Shown: piece by piece, positions 53,570 to 64,000 of the stretch | How the letters are laid out: every line of letters starts with the position of its first letter | Position numbering within the stretch: position 1 is the stretch's first letter | Assembly (NCBI GenBank): GCA_947652115.1 | Contig: OX393561.1 | Location: forward strand, 30,766,699 to 30,830,698 | Reading direction: 5' to 3' | DNA: 64,000 nucleotides | Source of the DNA: Blastomussa wellsi | Lineage: Eukaryota; Cnidaria; Anthozoa; Scleractinia; Plerogyridae | Position numbers and translations under genes: made by a program | The notes under the pieces: generated by a model | Seen by the model: only the letters and a program-made list of their open reading frames with translations | Told to the model about the DNA's origin: nothing | Databases searched by the model: none

Positions 53570-54425
53570 GTATTATCACAGTCCCCTATTTTTCCGTGAG
53601 ATCGTAGGTTCGACGGGCCGCCATCTTGGTCTTTAGATGCGAGCGAAACTGGAGAGAGTTCAAAATGCCCGTGGGTGGCCCTGGGGACGAGGTTGTGTGG
53701 ATGTGGCGGTGGGGTTAATAGGGAGCTTAAGGAAACCACGACGGCAACGGCAACGTCACTAAACAAAAGGTTTAATGAGGAGAACATGGCTCTGCAGGTG
53801 CGTTATAATTCTTGGTACATTTCTTTGCCGTCCTATGCAAAACAACAGTGTGAAATGACCAGATTCTGCGTTGTGTGGAGAACGTGAGCCAGGACGGTTA
53901 ATTTTCACATTTTTATTTCGAATTCATCGTTGTGTCATAGATTCAGTTTCGTGATAGCTTTGACAGTGATAAACAAAGTAAATGCGATTTGTAGGTAAAA
54001 TATTAGAGTTGCCCCAAGTCGCTCGTTTTTTACTGATATCGAAAGAAATGGTAGAGTTATTTAAAGAAGATCGTTTTGAAATCGCGCGCGCATAAACAAA
54101 TCGCTTGGAAATCAAGCGCGAGAAACATCGGCTCAGTCGGAACGAGTGACTTGTGTCACTTGCAGGAAATCGCTTCTGGCTGACGATTTTGGCCGCGAAA
54201 TGGCATCATTTCATTGGGACTGAATTGGTTTCTTTCTTATTGGCGTCACTGTCATGTGAATAGAGGGGGTAAGTTTCTAAAGAAACTGTGCTGAACTGTG
54301 TGAGCTCTCCCCAGTTTCGCTCGCATCAAAAGACCAAGATGGCGGCCCGTCGAACTCAACGATCGACATCTACTACCTCACGGAAAAATAAGGGACTGTG
54401 AACAGTCTGCCCAAAAATAGGGGAC
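53570..54425. mobile_element. Inverted ~110-bp arms around mixed repeats
   Basis: 53573-53670 (TCACAGTCCCCTATTTTTCC, GACGGGCCGCCATCTTGGTC, GCGAGCGAAACTGGAGAG) is repeated in reverse at 54303-54400. Between them lie a GGGAGCTTAAGGAAACCACG element and a PLE-A scrap at 54258-54290 (GAATAGAGGGGGTAAGTTTC). Confidence 0.6.
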
Positions 54426-57400
54426 TGTGAACAGTCTATCTTTCCATTAACACAACGCAGTCCAGTGCACTAACCATTAGGTCACCGCGCCTCCCTCGCG
54501 GAAGCAGAGTGGGTAACGGAGTTAAACGACAGAGGAGGGAAAAGAAGAGGTGTGACAGACCGTCAAGCCTCATCATGTGCCGTGTGCAGTTTGACGTGTG
54601 CCATGGCGTGTGGCGACTGTTTAGATTTTCTTCAAAGCGTTGACGAAACCAATTCTTTCGACCCCATAACTAACTAACTTGTCTAATATGACTAATAATT
54701 TATTGTGGACAATCTTTTTGTCTGGATAAACCTGCTAAAAAGGCTAGCGAGCAAACAAGAAAACACGTGATCCAAAACACGTGTGGCTTCATTGTGTTTT
54801 CATTGGGTATCAAAACTCATGCACGTGACGAATTTAGTTTCTTGCAATTGGCTATTAAGTCTATGAATTATTAATGAGTTTTGGAAACCTGCTTCAAACC
54901 CCTGTAGCTGGGGATAACCCACACGCTTATCGCAAAGAGTAGGGCATGGAGTCCCAGTGTTGTGGTCTGGTCTATATATCTGATGTAATAAAATGCAAGT
55001 GTTGTCAGCAGGTCCACATCAGTAAGATCGCTGCCTCTACAAACCTGCTTAAACAAATAAATAACTCCCAAAACTTTTCTTCATGTTATGGAAATCGAGA
55101 TTAGCTCTAGTAAACAAACAGCCAAACAAGTAAACAAGTAGCCAAACTGGTATTAAGCCAGTTTTCCGAATGCTGACTATAATTAAACTATCTGGTACCA
55201 ATTACGTCCTTGTTATAAATTAATAAACTTTTCATCATAATTATTACCTCCTCCCTGGGTTTCTGCACTCCACATCCTTGAGAACAATCAAGGGGAAACC
55301 GTGCGCATTCCTCATGTTCATGTCTCTGTTAATTTAAATGAACAACGAGTTTGTGAGAGAGTAAACCAACACAAGAAATAACACAATTAATTATTTATTA
55401 TTATCCACATACTCGGTCAAATTGATCGTCAAAACACACGCTGTGCGGGCCGCAACGGCCCTGAAGCTGATTGGTTCACGCGATGAATTTAAACCAATCA
55501 GATTACGATCAGACAGTTTGAAGCGGGAAAACCATCGAGGTGCGTACGAGCGAACAGCAAGCTTTGAAGTTCAGTTTCACACAAAACGCATAGTTTTCAG
55601 AGAGAATAATCGGCCTACTTGTTTTAAATGGGAAGAATACAGACAAAAAATTCGGATTTAGACTTGAAGATAGGCTAGAAGCAAGAGCACGATCCATAAG
55701 AAACAAAGAAAGTGAGTTCTTGTCGTCTTTACAAGAAGCGAAACATCGTTCACTTGATTGAAGTACTGCGGGAATTTTACACCGACGATCAACTGGAAAT
55801 TGTAAGTTCGTTAAATATTATCTATGAGTTCTTAACTCATTGGCGATTATTTTCAGAGAATTTGTAGCTATATCGGCAAAGTTCTGCACCTGTTCAGAAC
55901 ATATCGGTCCGGCTTTTAAAGTTATAACATTTTCAGCGCGAAGTAAGTTCAATCTTGTATTCTTGAAAACATTATTAAATTTGTGAGTCATCAGGATGTT
56001 ATTTGACCTTGTATATGGATAATAATGACATTAACATGACTTTTATCGGGAATATTGTTTATTGGCACCCTTGTAGTGTCATTTGCGACCCTCGCGCTTC
56101 GCGCTCGGGCCGCAAATGACACCACGCGGGTGCCAAAAAACCAATCCCTCAAAAAGTAATGTTAATACCCTATTGATCATTATTTGTAAATTCTCTAAAT
56201 CTCACATTTTCAGGCTGGACTGTACCCCAATGTAAATGGACGGTATCATGATATTTTGGTTGTTGTTTTCATTTATTTGACTTTTGTTACCTTTTACTGT
56301 GCTTAATTCACGGCTACCATGCATGCGCTGACACTTAACTAAAGTTGTAATTGTTTTTGTTGTTGTTGTTGTTAAAACATTGGTTCTATATTCTACCAGC
56401 TGACCTCTTAATTGCACTTGGTTAATAAGATATAATCATTGATGATTATTCGACAACAAAATCACAACAGTATTCTGTCGATGGAGCGCAGCACCTAAAA
56501 TCAAGAAACAGGTGCAACAGACCGCTTCCGTTTTATTTTTAGCCGTTGAGGTAGTTTGCAAACAGAGATTCCTTGTTCAGTTCCCTTGTCTGTCTAACAC
56601 GAAGATAACAAGGCAAACGTTCTGCAGTGATCACTCGCTCCAGAAACAGTGCATTGCTAGTTTCTTTGCATAATGTCTTTTAAAGCGTTTTGTTGCGACC
56701 TCAGCGAATCAAGATAAACCAGTTAATATCACCATTTTATTATATATATAGCGACAATTTTAGGTAATAAACCTTGCAGATAGAATTCTATATCTCCTAT
56801 ATTTTCACATGTGAGAAAAGCGATACGTCCAATCAGCTTTGCGTATAGCTTTCTTCACATGTGAAAAATATAACCAATCAGCATCAAGAGTAGAACGACC
56901 TAACCAATCAGAGCGCGGGAATTCAAATGGTTTCCAACGAGGTTGTGAAAACAACACGCTGCAAGTTTGCAAGCTCTCGAAGACAGTTTATGTTTTGGTT
57001 ACAAATTTTGTACTTTTGAGAACTTTATGGAAAGGAAAGCCATCAGAAACACGCCAAGCAAAATCTTGAGAACACAGTTATGATATGGAAATGCTAAAAT
57101 CATTCTCCAGGCGGAGCGAAGACAAACTAAATGTCGATAAGGGAAAGCCAAGAAATGAAAGACTTTCATTGTAGCTTTGATAAAACGCAGCCGTGGACGT
57201 TCTAAGAAAATTCAAGCACTCTTGGGAACACCAGGGTAAAGTAAATATTTCACAGTGTGTTTTATACCGCTATTTAAATAAAGTTCTTGTTTACGATAGC
57301 TTGTCGTCGCCGTAATTTTTCTTTTCTATTTAAAAGAGATCTCACTTGGAAAGCCATCAGAATGCATTTGCAGCTTTGTTTTCCTCGCGCTGCGTTTAAC

Positions 57401-57800
57401 TCTTTAATTATAGACTGGAAAAATCGCTTTCAGTTTACAATGGTTGAGTACTCGTTATATATAATAAACAAATTACAGCATAGAAAGTGCTTTGTACGGA
57501 CTATTATTCACTCGTCGCAAAACTTTGGAAAACTCGTTTGCAACTCGTGAATAAAAATCCGTACGTCGCACTTTCTATGAAGTAATCTATATATTCGCTA
57601 TTTCCACATGACATCTCCCATAATACATCTTGTTTGCCCCCCAAAATTTTACACAAGCAGTGTCTTCAGTTTCTCTTAGGACAACTGTAATACCCAGGAG
57701 AAATGGGAAACAAAGGTTATACACAATTTGGGGGAAGAAACAATAATTAAGGTGTATTGTGGAAGATGTGGAAATGGCAAATTATACTGTCAATGATTTC
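54426..57800. other. Intron 3 of TRAF-like gene, remaining part
   Basis: I see no further TRAF exon here. A reverse-strand frame at 54883-55032 with hydrophobic stretches is flanked by splice-like sites but would break the zinc finger spacing. It also contains a hairpin element (56062-56136). Confidence 0.45.
56062..56136. mobile_element. 75-bp hairpin MITE
   Basis: TTGGCACCC..GTGTCATTTGCG, CTCGCGCTTCGCGCTCG and CGCAAATGACAC..GGGTGCCAA pair into one long stem. Outer CATTAACAT/AATGTTAAT words suggest a larger palindrome. Confidence 0.7.
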
Positions 57801-57828
57801 AAGCCTCATGCATGTTGAGCAGCCACAC

Positions 57829-57987
57829 CTCCGTTTGCCAGAATTCAAACTCCTCTTCACAATATTCGCATTTCACGATCCTGCCAGAACATTCTGATGT
57901 TGTGTGTGTCCCCAGGCTACTTCGCTTTACTGTTTGGTAGCAACTTTCACAAGTCACATCTCCGTACTGGCAAACCTGGAAGTGTTC
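57829..57987 (-). CDS. TRAF-like gene exon 3 (zinc fingers)
   Basis: Acceptor TTCTTTCTCAG, donor CGGAG|GTGTGG, phase 0 at both ends. It encodes EHFQVCQYGDVTCESCYQTV, LGTHTTSECSGRIVKC and EYCEEEFEFWQTE, a classic TRAF zinc-finger layout (VxCxxCxxxVxRxxLxxHxxxxCxxRxVxCxYC). If the weak donor were not used, a stop lies at 57799. Confidence 0.82.
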
Positions 57988-58186
57988 CTGAGAAAGAAGT
58001 TAGGAAGAAGGATCATGTTTACTTAAGGTAAATAACAACCGGTTACAGAGGTCGTTTTCCAACAATTCCTATTCATCCGATTATCTGCCTTCCTTTTGTT
58101 GAGCCACGGAATACTTTTCAAAAGGAGCAATGAAAACAAGACAGGTAATTAAACTTTCATTTTGGTAGTGCCTGTGATTAGTATAG

Positions 58187-58345
58187 GTAATCACATGAGG
58201 CCAAGTACTATTAAGGATTAATTGCACGAGAGTTTTCAAAATTTTCCAAAATTGCCCGAGTCGCGAAGCGACGAGGGCAATTTGGAAAATTTTGAAAACT
58301 CAAGTGCAATTAATCCTTAATAGTACGAGGTCTCATGGGATTACT
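58187..58345. mobile_element. 159-bp near-perfect palindrome
   Basis: The arms centre on CGCGAAGCG near 58266: ACTATTAAGGATTAATTGCA, TTTTCAAAATTTTCC and ATTGCCCGAGTCGC on the left, complement on the right, extending out to GTAATCACATGAG/CTCATGGGATTAC. A second inverted pair, TTTATCAATAAAGGGCAAAA at 58348 and its complement at 58545-58564, surrounds the next 200 bp. It lies in TRAF-like intron 2. Confidence 0.85.
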
Positions 58346-58618
58346 TGTTTATCAATAAAGGGCAAAATTTATACGAAGGAAAATCACGCGCGCAGTCTAT
58401 TTTTATCTGGGAAGCCTGTTTAGCGCTACGGCAATTAATGGATTAGCCAATCATTAACAGGTAATCATGCCCTCTCTTGATTACTAAAAATGCCCTCGAT
58501 TAAGAAAAAATGCCCTCTCTCTCAACCAATCAGCGCTCAGTAATTTTGCCCTTTATTGATAAGGAAATAAATATACGTCGTATTTATAAAAAAAAAGGAC
58601 TGCGCAAGCTTTCTTTAC

Positions 58619-58723
58619 CTGGTGCTGACGTATTTCTCCAGTCCAGTCACATCCTCTTTTAAGGTTCCTGCATTTGACACGAAGGGAAAGTATCTCCCTC
58701 TCCCAAGCCACATCGGGAAACCA
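58619..58723 (-). CDS. TRAF-like gene exon 2
   Basis: Acceptor TTTCTACAG, donor ACCAG|GTAAAG, phase 0. It encodes WFPDVAWEREILSLRVKC then RNLKRGCDWTGEIRQHQ. PDxAxEREIxxLxVxC and GCxWxG are the signature that follows the RING in TRAF proteins, signal adaptors of TNF and Toll/IL-1 type receptors. Joined to exon 3 it gives RQHQ-EHFQVC, the expected finger spacing. Confidence 0.82.
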
Positions 58724-59251
58724 CTGTAGAAAGGGAGGAAATAACCGTGTTGGTCGTGAACCATGTGTTGAAAAACATGTTCACTCTGACATAGCTTACT
58801 AACACATATTGGTATAGATCTACTAGAATTCTATCACGAATGCTGTTTTCTTATTGGAGCTTTACGCTACTCGCTATCTATTTAAACAATACAGTGTTTC
58901 TGTCTATGAACTATCGGCAGGTAAATGCCCCACGGAAATTTGATGTTGTTCAAACAAATATTTGCCCGAGAAGCGAATGATCAATACAAAGATCAATACA
59001 AAATTGTTGTGTGAAATTTGCATAAAAATAGAGCCCACCAACATGGCCGCCGTAACGTCACGTGAAAACGATCTGTAATTTGTCTTTATTGTTCACCACT
59101 TTATTCTGAAAACATGCAAATTAGCCAAGTGTTGACGTCAATCAAATATGTGAAAGAGAGATCTCAACCAATGTGTATCAGAAATGTTTGATTCTTGGCA
59201 CCGAGACACTACTAGGTGTGTTCTACAATATGAGACTATCAATTATCTTAC

Positions 59252-59449
59252 CATGGCAACATATATCCACAATGTTATGACCATTTCTGGCTTTTTTTCA
59301 GGTTCCATTTTGATATTTCTGAGTACTGCCTCATTTGCCTGATCTAGCAAGCATAAAAGTGTCTTGGGAATTGAGTGTGTCTTTCTGAAATGGGCGTTAC
59401 CGCTGGATTTTTTGGCTTGAAGGCTCGCTTTATTCCTTTGGGCATTCAT
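59252..59449 (-). CDS. Tentative exon 1 of TRAF-like gene
   Basis: An ATG at 59449 (MNAQRNKASLQAKKSSGNA) opens a 66-codon exon ending LWIYVAM at the donor CCATG|GTAAGA, phase 0, so it can be joined to exon 2. It carries no RING finger, which most TRAFs have at this place. Either the gene is RING-less (as TRAF1 is in mammals), or this is a different gene's exon and the RING lies elsewhere. Confidence 0.4.
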
Positions 59450-60220
59450 TTCGGAAGCCACCGTTGAATCACCGAAAGCGTATTGAATAAGGTCGGGTTC
59501 GTTCGTTTGGGAAAAGGTGAGATCTTTTGGATGAAGACTTCAAAGGAATTGAACAATAGTGCAATTGAGCGACCTGGAACAGCGGAGCTTGTAAGCGTAT
59601 CCTTTTGTTTTTGATGTGTGAATGAACATGAGAGAGTGTACATTTCATGCGTTTCGTTGTTTCGGAAAATAGGGACCTTTAGCAATGATGACGAGGACGT
59701 GGACGAAGACTTGTATGGCCGATTTAGCCCTGGGACGAGACAGTCGTCCACGGCAGGAAACATAAACACTTTAGCAAACCGGTAGCGTGGACGAGTTTCG
59801 TGCTGTGGAAGTCAATAGCGAAAATATCTTTTAAAGAGTTGCGTGGGCTGCTAAAACTTATCTCCGCCGATAACGATATGTGAGAAGTACGCGTGTCAGA
59901 ACAAAGCTAACTTTATCGTCGTTTGCATAAACCACAACTTAAACGAATAGTTTGTATTTTTAAAGCCGGGAAATCTTTCAAATTTAAAAATGAAGTCAAG
60001 ATTGAATTGCAAAAATTACAATGTAATGCAGTAGCCTGCGAACAGCAGACGCATTTCCGGTCGTCGCTTCTCTCCTTCCGAAAAATAGCGTCTGCGAAAA
60101 CTAGCCGAAATAAAATTTCCATGACGTCAAATGTTAGCGACCAATCACAATTCACCTTGCATATTCCAAGAAGTAACTCGCGAGTTTTTTCGTGGATCTC
60201 TCGCTAACGCGTGGGAAAAT
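59450..60220. promoter_or_regulatory. Divergent promoter region between TRAF-like and RecQ-like genes
   Basis: About 0.77 kb separates the two proposed start codons. It contains a GACGAGGACGTGGACGAAG repeat-like block (59690-59710) and TAGCCTGCGAACAGCAGACG at 60032, related to the MITE at 30611. No TATA box is obvious. Confidence 0.4.
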
Positions 60221-60687
60221 ATGGCGGAAGATGCGTTGAGGAAAGTATGCGAAGTTTTCGGATTTGAAAGACTAAACAAGCATCAAGAGAAAGCCTTGCG
60301 ACTTGTCATTGAATCTAAGAGCGATGTTTTCGTGAATCTTCCGACTGGTTTCGGCAAGTCTGTAGTATTTCAGGCTTTGCCTGTTGTGTATTCTCATGTG
60401 GAACCATCTCGTGAAAAGAACATTGTGATCGTTGTATCGCCGTTGGTTAACCTGATGAAAGACCAAGTCAGCCGCTTAACATCCCTTGGAATAAGCGCAG
60501 TATCACTTAGTGATATCTGTTCCGATGAAGAAATGAGATCAGTCGAAAAAGGAAGCTATTCAATCGTGTATGGATCACCAGAGTCTTGGCTCGGTGAAAC
60601 AAGATGGCGTAAGATGTTGTCGAGCGATGTTTACAACAGTTCAGTGAGAGCTGTCGCTGTTGATGAAGCACATGTCATTTGCCACTG
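60221..60687 (+). CDS. RecQ-like DNA helicase exon 1
   Basis: Start ATG at 60221 (AATATGGCGGAAG). The exon carries the N-terminal RecA-like lobe of a RecQ-family SF2 helicase: KHQEKAL (RecQ motif 0-like), Walker A LPTGFGKS (residues 40-47), VVSPLVNLMKDQV (motif Ia) and Walker B/motif II VDEAHVICHW (148-156). It ends in a split Trp codon at the donor TG|GTAAGC. The same gene structure is seen in the broken copy at 44640-45095. Confidence 0.9.
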
Positions 60688-60802
60688 GTAAGCTTTATTC
60701 CATTTCTTTCATTTTTTATGTATTTCAGCTTATAAGTAAGGTTTTGTCCAGACATCGGCAATGTTGTTAAAATTATGCGTGTGAATTGCACGTCTAATGT
60801 TT

Positions 60803-60945
60803 ATGTTGTGGTTCAATTTTATCCTTGGTTCAAATTTTCTTTTCTTTTGTTTTTGGGTATGGTAATATATGATAATGACATGATAATGAGTTTGAAACAA
60901 AGCGAAAAGAAAATTTGAACCAAGGATAAAATTGAACCACAACAT
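60803..60945. mobile_element. Hairpin MITE in the helicase intron
   Basis: 60803-60845 and 60903-60945 are essentially perfect inverted copies of about 43 bp (ATGTTGTGGTTCAATTTTAT... and complement) with a 57-bp loop. The near-zero divergence of the arms suggests a young insertion. It occupies much of the 407-bp intron. Confidence 0.85.
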
Positions 60946-61094
60946 TTACATCGTATGTGAGTTTTCTCTACTTTTTAATTTAGGAAAAAAGTAGAGCGCT
61001 TGTTGCACCCACTTTAGCTGGAAAAAATGAATGTTCTAGCTGGCTAATATTTCGTTTAGCTAACATGTTAATACAAGTTTATTTTCCATTCTAG

Positions 61095-62433
61095 GGGAAA
61101 GTCAAAAACGAACAAACATGCAGCTTTTAGAGTTTGGTTTTCGCGTTTGCACGAGTTCCGGTCCCTTCTTCCAAGATCCCCATTCATTGCATTGACTGCC
61201 ACAGCCACAAAGGATACCAGGGACACAATATTTGAAGTGCTGCTAATGGATGGTTCCCACATTGTTCATGAAAACCCAAACAAAGAAAACATAGCCTATG
61301 TTGTCCAGTACGTGGGAAAAAATGCAAGCCTTGCAGAGTATTTCTCCTGGATAGCCGATGAGGTGAAAGACTGTGGCTCAGCAGCAACCAGAACCATAAT
61401 TTACACGCAAACTATCAAACAATGTGCTGTTGTGTACTCAACACTGAAGACCCTCCTTGGGGACAAAATTTATAGCTCAGAAGAAAGAGATCCAAAGACT
61501 GTGTTGCTAGAAATGCTACACTCTTGCACCCCACAGTCAAACAAGGACCACATCCTTGCATCTTTCCAGAGTGATCAAGGACCCATTCGCATTTTAGTTG
61601 CAACGATTGCTTTTGGCATGGGCATTGATTGTAAGCAAGTCCACCGAACAATACATTTTGGTCCAGCTAAAAATGTTGAATGTTACATGCAAGAGAGTGG
61701 CAGAGCTGGAAGAGATGGTGCTCAAAGCACTGCTTTCCTGCTGTACCAAGGAATGCAGCTGATGCATGTTGAAAAGGATGTGAAATATTACATTAAATCA
61801 AAGGAATGTAGACGTAAACACTTGCTCAGTTATTTTGACGTGGAATGTCATTCCAAAGATCCTGCACATTTATGTTGTGATAACTGTTCTACCTCTTGTA
61901 AGTGTGGTTTGGAGGATTGCAAACCACTTTGTTACCCACTGGCAGAAGTTGACAAACCAGTTCATACACCACAGCAGGAACGCAATGTGTCAGGTGAGGA
62001 AATGAAAAAACTTAAGACCAAACTTGTCTCCTATCATAAACAATTATTGACAAATCTCACAAAGAGGGATGCAAGTGGCAAGTTGAAATACTTCACACAC
62101 CCTAAATTTCTGTTGGGATTTTCAGAGTTGCAGATTCAGCAAGTACTGGATCACTGTCCTAACTTATTTTCAGTAGCAGACATTTGCCACTTTGTTGAAA
62201 TCTGGGATTTGCAGCATGCCTTAAAAATCCGTGACATCCTTCAAGAAATGTTTGGAGACTTAGAAGACTCCAGCACCTGTTCTGATGATGAACTTTCTGA
62301 TGACGAGGAAGAGTTCTTTGGCAGTGATTGGAATGATCTTGCCTTAGACAATGAAATGGCAAACATGGTACTAGAGAGTCTGACATTGGAGCATGTGACT
62401 TTCAGCTTGGCAAGTCGATCCATTGTTGCCTAG
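61095..62433 (+). CDS. RecQ-like DNA helicase exon 2
   Basis: Acceptor CATTCTAG at 61094 restores the Trp codon. The second lobe follows: motif III ALTATAT (188-194), TRTIIYTQT (motif IV), ILVATIAFGMGID (motif V, 322-334) and QESGRAGRDG (motif VI, 355-364). A RecQ-type zinc region has C394, C407, C416, C417 and C420 (CRRKHLL...CCDNC) and a few extra Cys. I see no HRDC domain; the protein ends in an acidic stretch (DDELSDDEEEFF). Total 601 aa, all motifs intact, so probably an active 3'-5' helicase. It is shorter than BLM/WRN and resembles the compact RecQ-like proteins expanded in some cnidarian and fungal genomes (from memory, not checked). Confidence 0.9.
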
Positions 62434-62455
62434 AAAAATGTTAAAAAATTTAACA

Positions 62456-62471
62456 AATAAAATGAAATAAA
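62456..62471 (+). terminator. Two polyadenylation signals of the helicase
   Basis: AATAAA at 62456-62461 and at 62466-62471, 23 to 38 bp after the stop. Confidence 0.6.
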
Positions 62472-62479
62472 GAGTAATG

Positions 62480-63050
62480 AGAATTAAGAAGGCTGAGTAG
62501 AGTATAATTCCTGAAAAAAAAACTGTTGCTTAGAACAAATCAGATTCGAGAATGTTGTTATTAAGACAATAATAACAGTAACAACATTAAGAACGACTCG
62601 ACATATATGATTTTATAACCTGGGAGGGGTAACCTGCAAGAGCATGAGGGGTTCTCTTGTATGTGGTGGCAAAAGGTATGATTTTGGAACCATTTTAGTC
62701 TGAAATAGGGCATAGTTTTTGCAATCTGGGCAAGATACCATTTTAATGGTAGCTATTATAGGGATCCCTTGACATTTAGTGCTATATTAAGGCCTTAACC
62801 CTTTTAAGAAATCCTACAAGTGACCAGCATCAAATTTCTCCTGGTAATATAAATGCTTTTATTAATCAGAGTGGTCATGTGAATTGACGGGAGATGATCG
62901 CACAAGATAAATTTGCTTGCTATTTTAACTACTTCTCCTTATTAATTCTATAGGAAATATGAAAGGGCAACAAGGAGAAGTTATATTTTGATATTATTTG
63001 ACAAAACTGACAGAACTACTATGAAAAAATGCTTTTAATAAGACACTGCT
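62480..63050. other. Convergent intergenic stretch
   Basis: Between the helicase 3' end and the donor of the reverse-strand exon. No feature seen beyond AT-rich sequence; the last part is intron of the next gene. Confidence 0.5.
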
Positions 63051-63055
63051 CTCAC

Positions 63056-64000
63056 CTCCAAAGATCTTGACTTGATGAGAATTCCAAGAATTGTGGCCCA
63101 GGCATTCATATGGGAATTGCGCTGCTTTAGGAGGATTGATCCTGAAACTGCTACACTTGGTAGCCATTCCAAAGCTTTCTCCTTTTGTTCGCCTGCACAC
63201 GTCATGAGGAAAGCATAAAAAATTGGAGCTCTCTCTTTCCATTCGAGGCAGGCTTTCTCGAAGTCAAAGTTCTCGATTTCGTCCTTCGTGTTAGCTCTAA
63301 GAATAGTTGGCCGTTTTCTGGAACAAATGTCATTTAACTGCGTGTTCATCAACTGAAGCACTTTCTCGACAACAACCTTTCGAAGTGCGATATTTTTTAG
63401 CACAGCTCTTGCAATTCTCTGCGGGGATCCGTTAATAATTGCTTTGCCAAGAACTGCAAAATCACCTTTCAATTCCTTGTGAAAAGTTTTGCTTGGATAT
63501 GCTACAGTGAGATGTACTTTAGACTCCTTTATAATCTCTGTAATGGGTGTTTCTGGATTCTGAAACTCGACTTGTTTCGACTTTGGCGTGGAGGTCAACA
63601 CTCGGTCAGTGAAGCCCGATGTTACTCCTCCAGAAGCATTTTGAAGCAAGCCGTTTGGAACGAGAAAACGACGAGATGAAAGCAAAGCTACTGGGGCAAT
63701 TGGGCTAACAGCTCCAAAAGTGACAACGGGAGGCGGAGAAGGGCTTACAAAGGAAGAAGCACCAAAGCTCGGATCGAACGTGACATTTAATTGCGATCGA
63801 TTATTTACATTCGCACCTCCAAAGCTCAGACTCTTTTTCGCCTCTGGCGTTTGTCCTGGCTCTTTAGCGAGTCGTTTTACACGGAACGGGCCATCATTTG
63901 TAAAATCTTGTTTCATTTCCTTCTCGAGTTCTGCTACTTTGTCCAAAGCCCTCTTGTAGCGAAGCAGACGATTATAACATTTGGAGCGGCAAATGGCAGC
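63056..64000 (-). CDS. DUF6589-type protein, exon cut by window edge
   Basis: An open reverse-strand frame enters from beyond 64000 (AAICRSKCYNRLLRYKRALD) and ends at the donor GGAG|GTGAGA at 63055. It holds a short coiled coil (DKVAELEKEMKQ), a ~130-residue Ser/Pro-rich linker, then a helical region with KGDFAVLGKAIINGSPQRIA, FEKACLEWKERAPIFYAFL and SGSILLKQRNSHMNAWATIL. The last block resembles the N-terminal part of DUF6589-containing proteins that I recall as highly expanded in cnidarians and mushrooms; this is recognition from memory. It is convergent with the RecQ-like helicase, about 0.6 kb away. Function unknown. Confidence 0.55.

Noticed and set aside
54883..55032. Reverse-strand hydrophobic frame (LLTTLAFYYIRYIDQTTTL) with splice-like borders
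   Set aside because: It lies in TRAF-like intron 3 and would break the CxxC-H-C spacing between exons 3 and 4; no family recognised. Possibly an exon of another gene, but unsupported.

Overview
This is a eukaryotic window, most likely from an anthozoan cnidarian and probably a stony coral. The DNA is AT-rich. Its genes are intron-split animal genes (LITAF-like, TBC1D20, TRAF-like), with AATAAA signals after several. The dispersed repeats also fit: Penelope-like elements (PLEs) with GIY-YIG domains, tRNA-derived SINEs, 5S-like sequences and many hairpin MITEs. The clade is an inference; no rRNA or mitochondrial marker fixes a species.

Layout. (1) 1-3.9 kb holds repeats and no convincing gene. 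(2) 3997-4458 (+) is an intact single-exon LITAF/CDIP-like gene. (3) 6122-18352 (+) is a nine-exon TBC1D20 orthologue, a Rab GAP of about 421 aa. Every splice junction from exon 2 on keeps phase, and its introns carry SINEs, a TIR element, microsatellites, a minisatellite and a PLE insertion with a 13-bp target-site duplication. (4) 19.1-24.9 kb holds a head-to-head pair of recently duplicated HxxxD acyltransferase genes. One has an N-terminal membrane anchor and a Tyr for the first His of HHxxxD; the other has no anchor and a complete HH. (5) 25-41 kb is a repeat-rich desert: a broken CR1-like LINE split by MITEs, a PLE fused at its truncated 5' end to a 1.9-kb AATAGT-type satellite, and several TIR elements. 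A small lysine-rich/acidic terminal-exon pair lies at 37.3-37.5 kb. (6) 41.2-49.4 kb is bounded by two inverted arms built from 21-bp degenerate repeats plus a GTCCGTA-type array. Between them lie a PLE end, a TIR element, a broken RecQ-like helicase exon and two opposed 5S-like sequences. (7) 50.2-59.4 kb (-) is a TRAF-like zinc-finger/coiled-coil gene reconstructed from short exons. One intron is almost filled by a TIR element and the next contains a PLE with a 17-bp target-site duplication. (8) 60.2-62.4 kb (+) is an intact two-exon RecQ-like helicase, and 63.06-64.0 kb (-) is an edge-truncated exon resembling the DUF6589-type proteins expanded in cnidarians.

How the genes relate. LITAF and TBC1D20 are ordinary endomembrane genes (endosome/lysosome and ER-Golgi Rab1/Rab18 control) and need not be functionally linked. 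The TRAF-like and RecQ-like genes are divergent, about 0.8 kb apart. The strongest candidates for something unusual are the RecQ-like/DUF6589-like pair together with the second, broken RecQ copy; the foldback-like inverted arms of 21-bp repeats; the hammerhead-like motif shared by the two PLE families; and the asymmetric acyltransferase pair.
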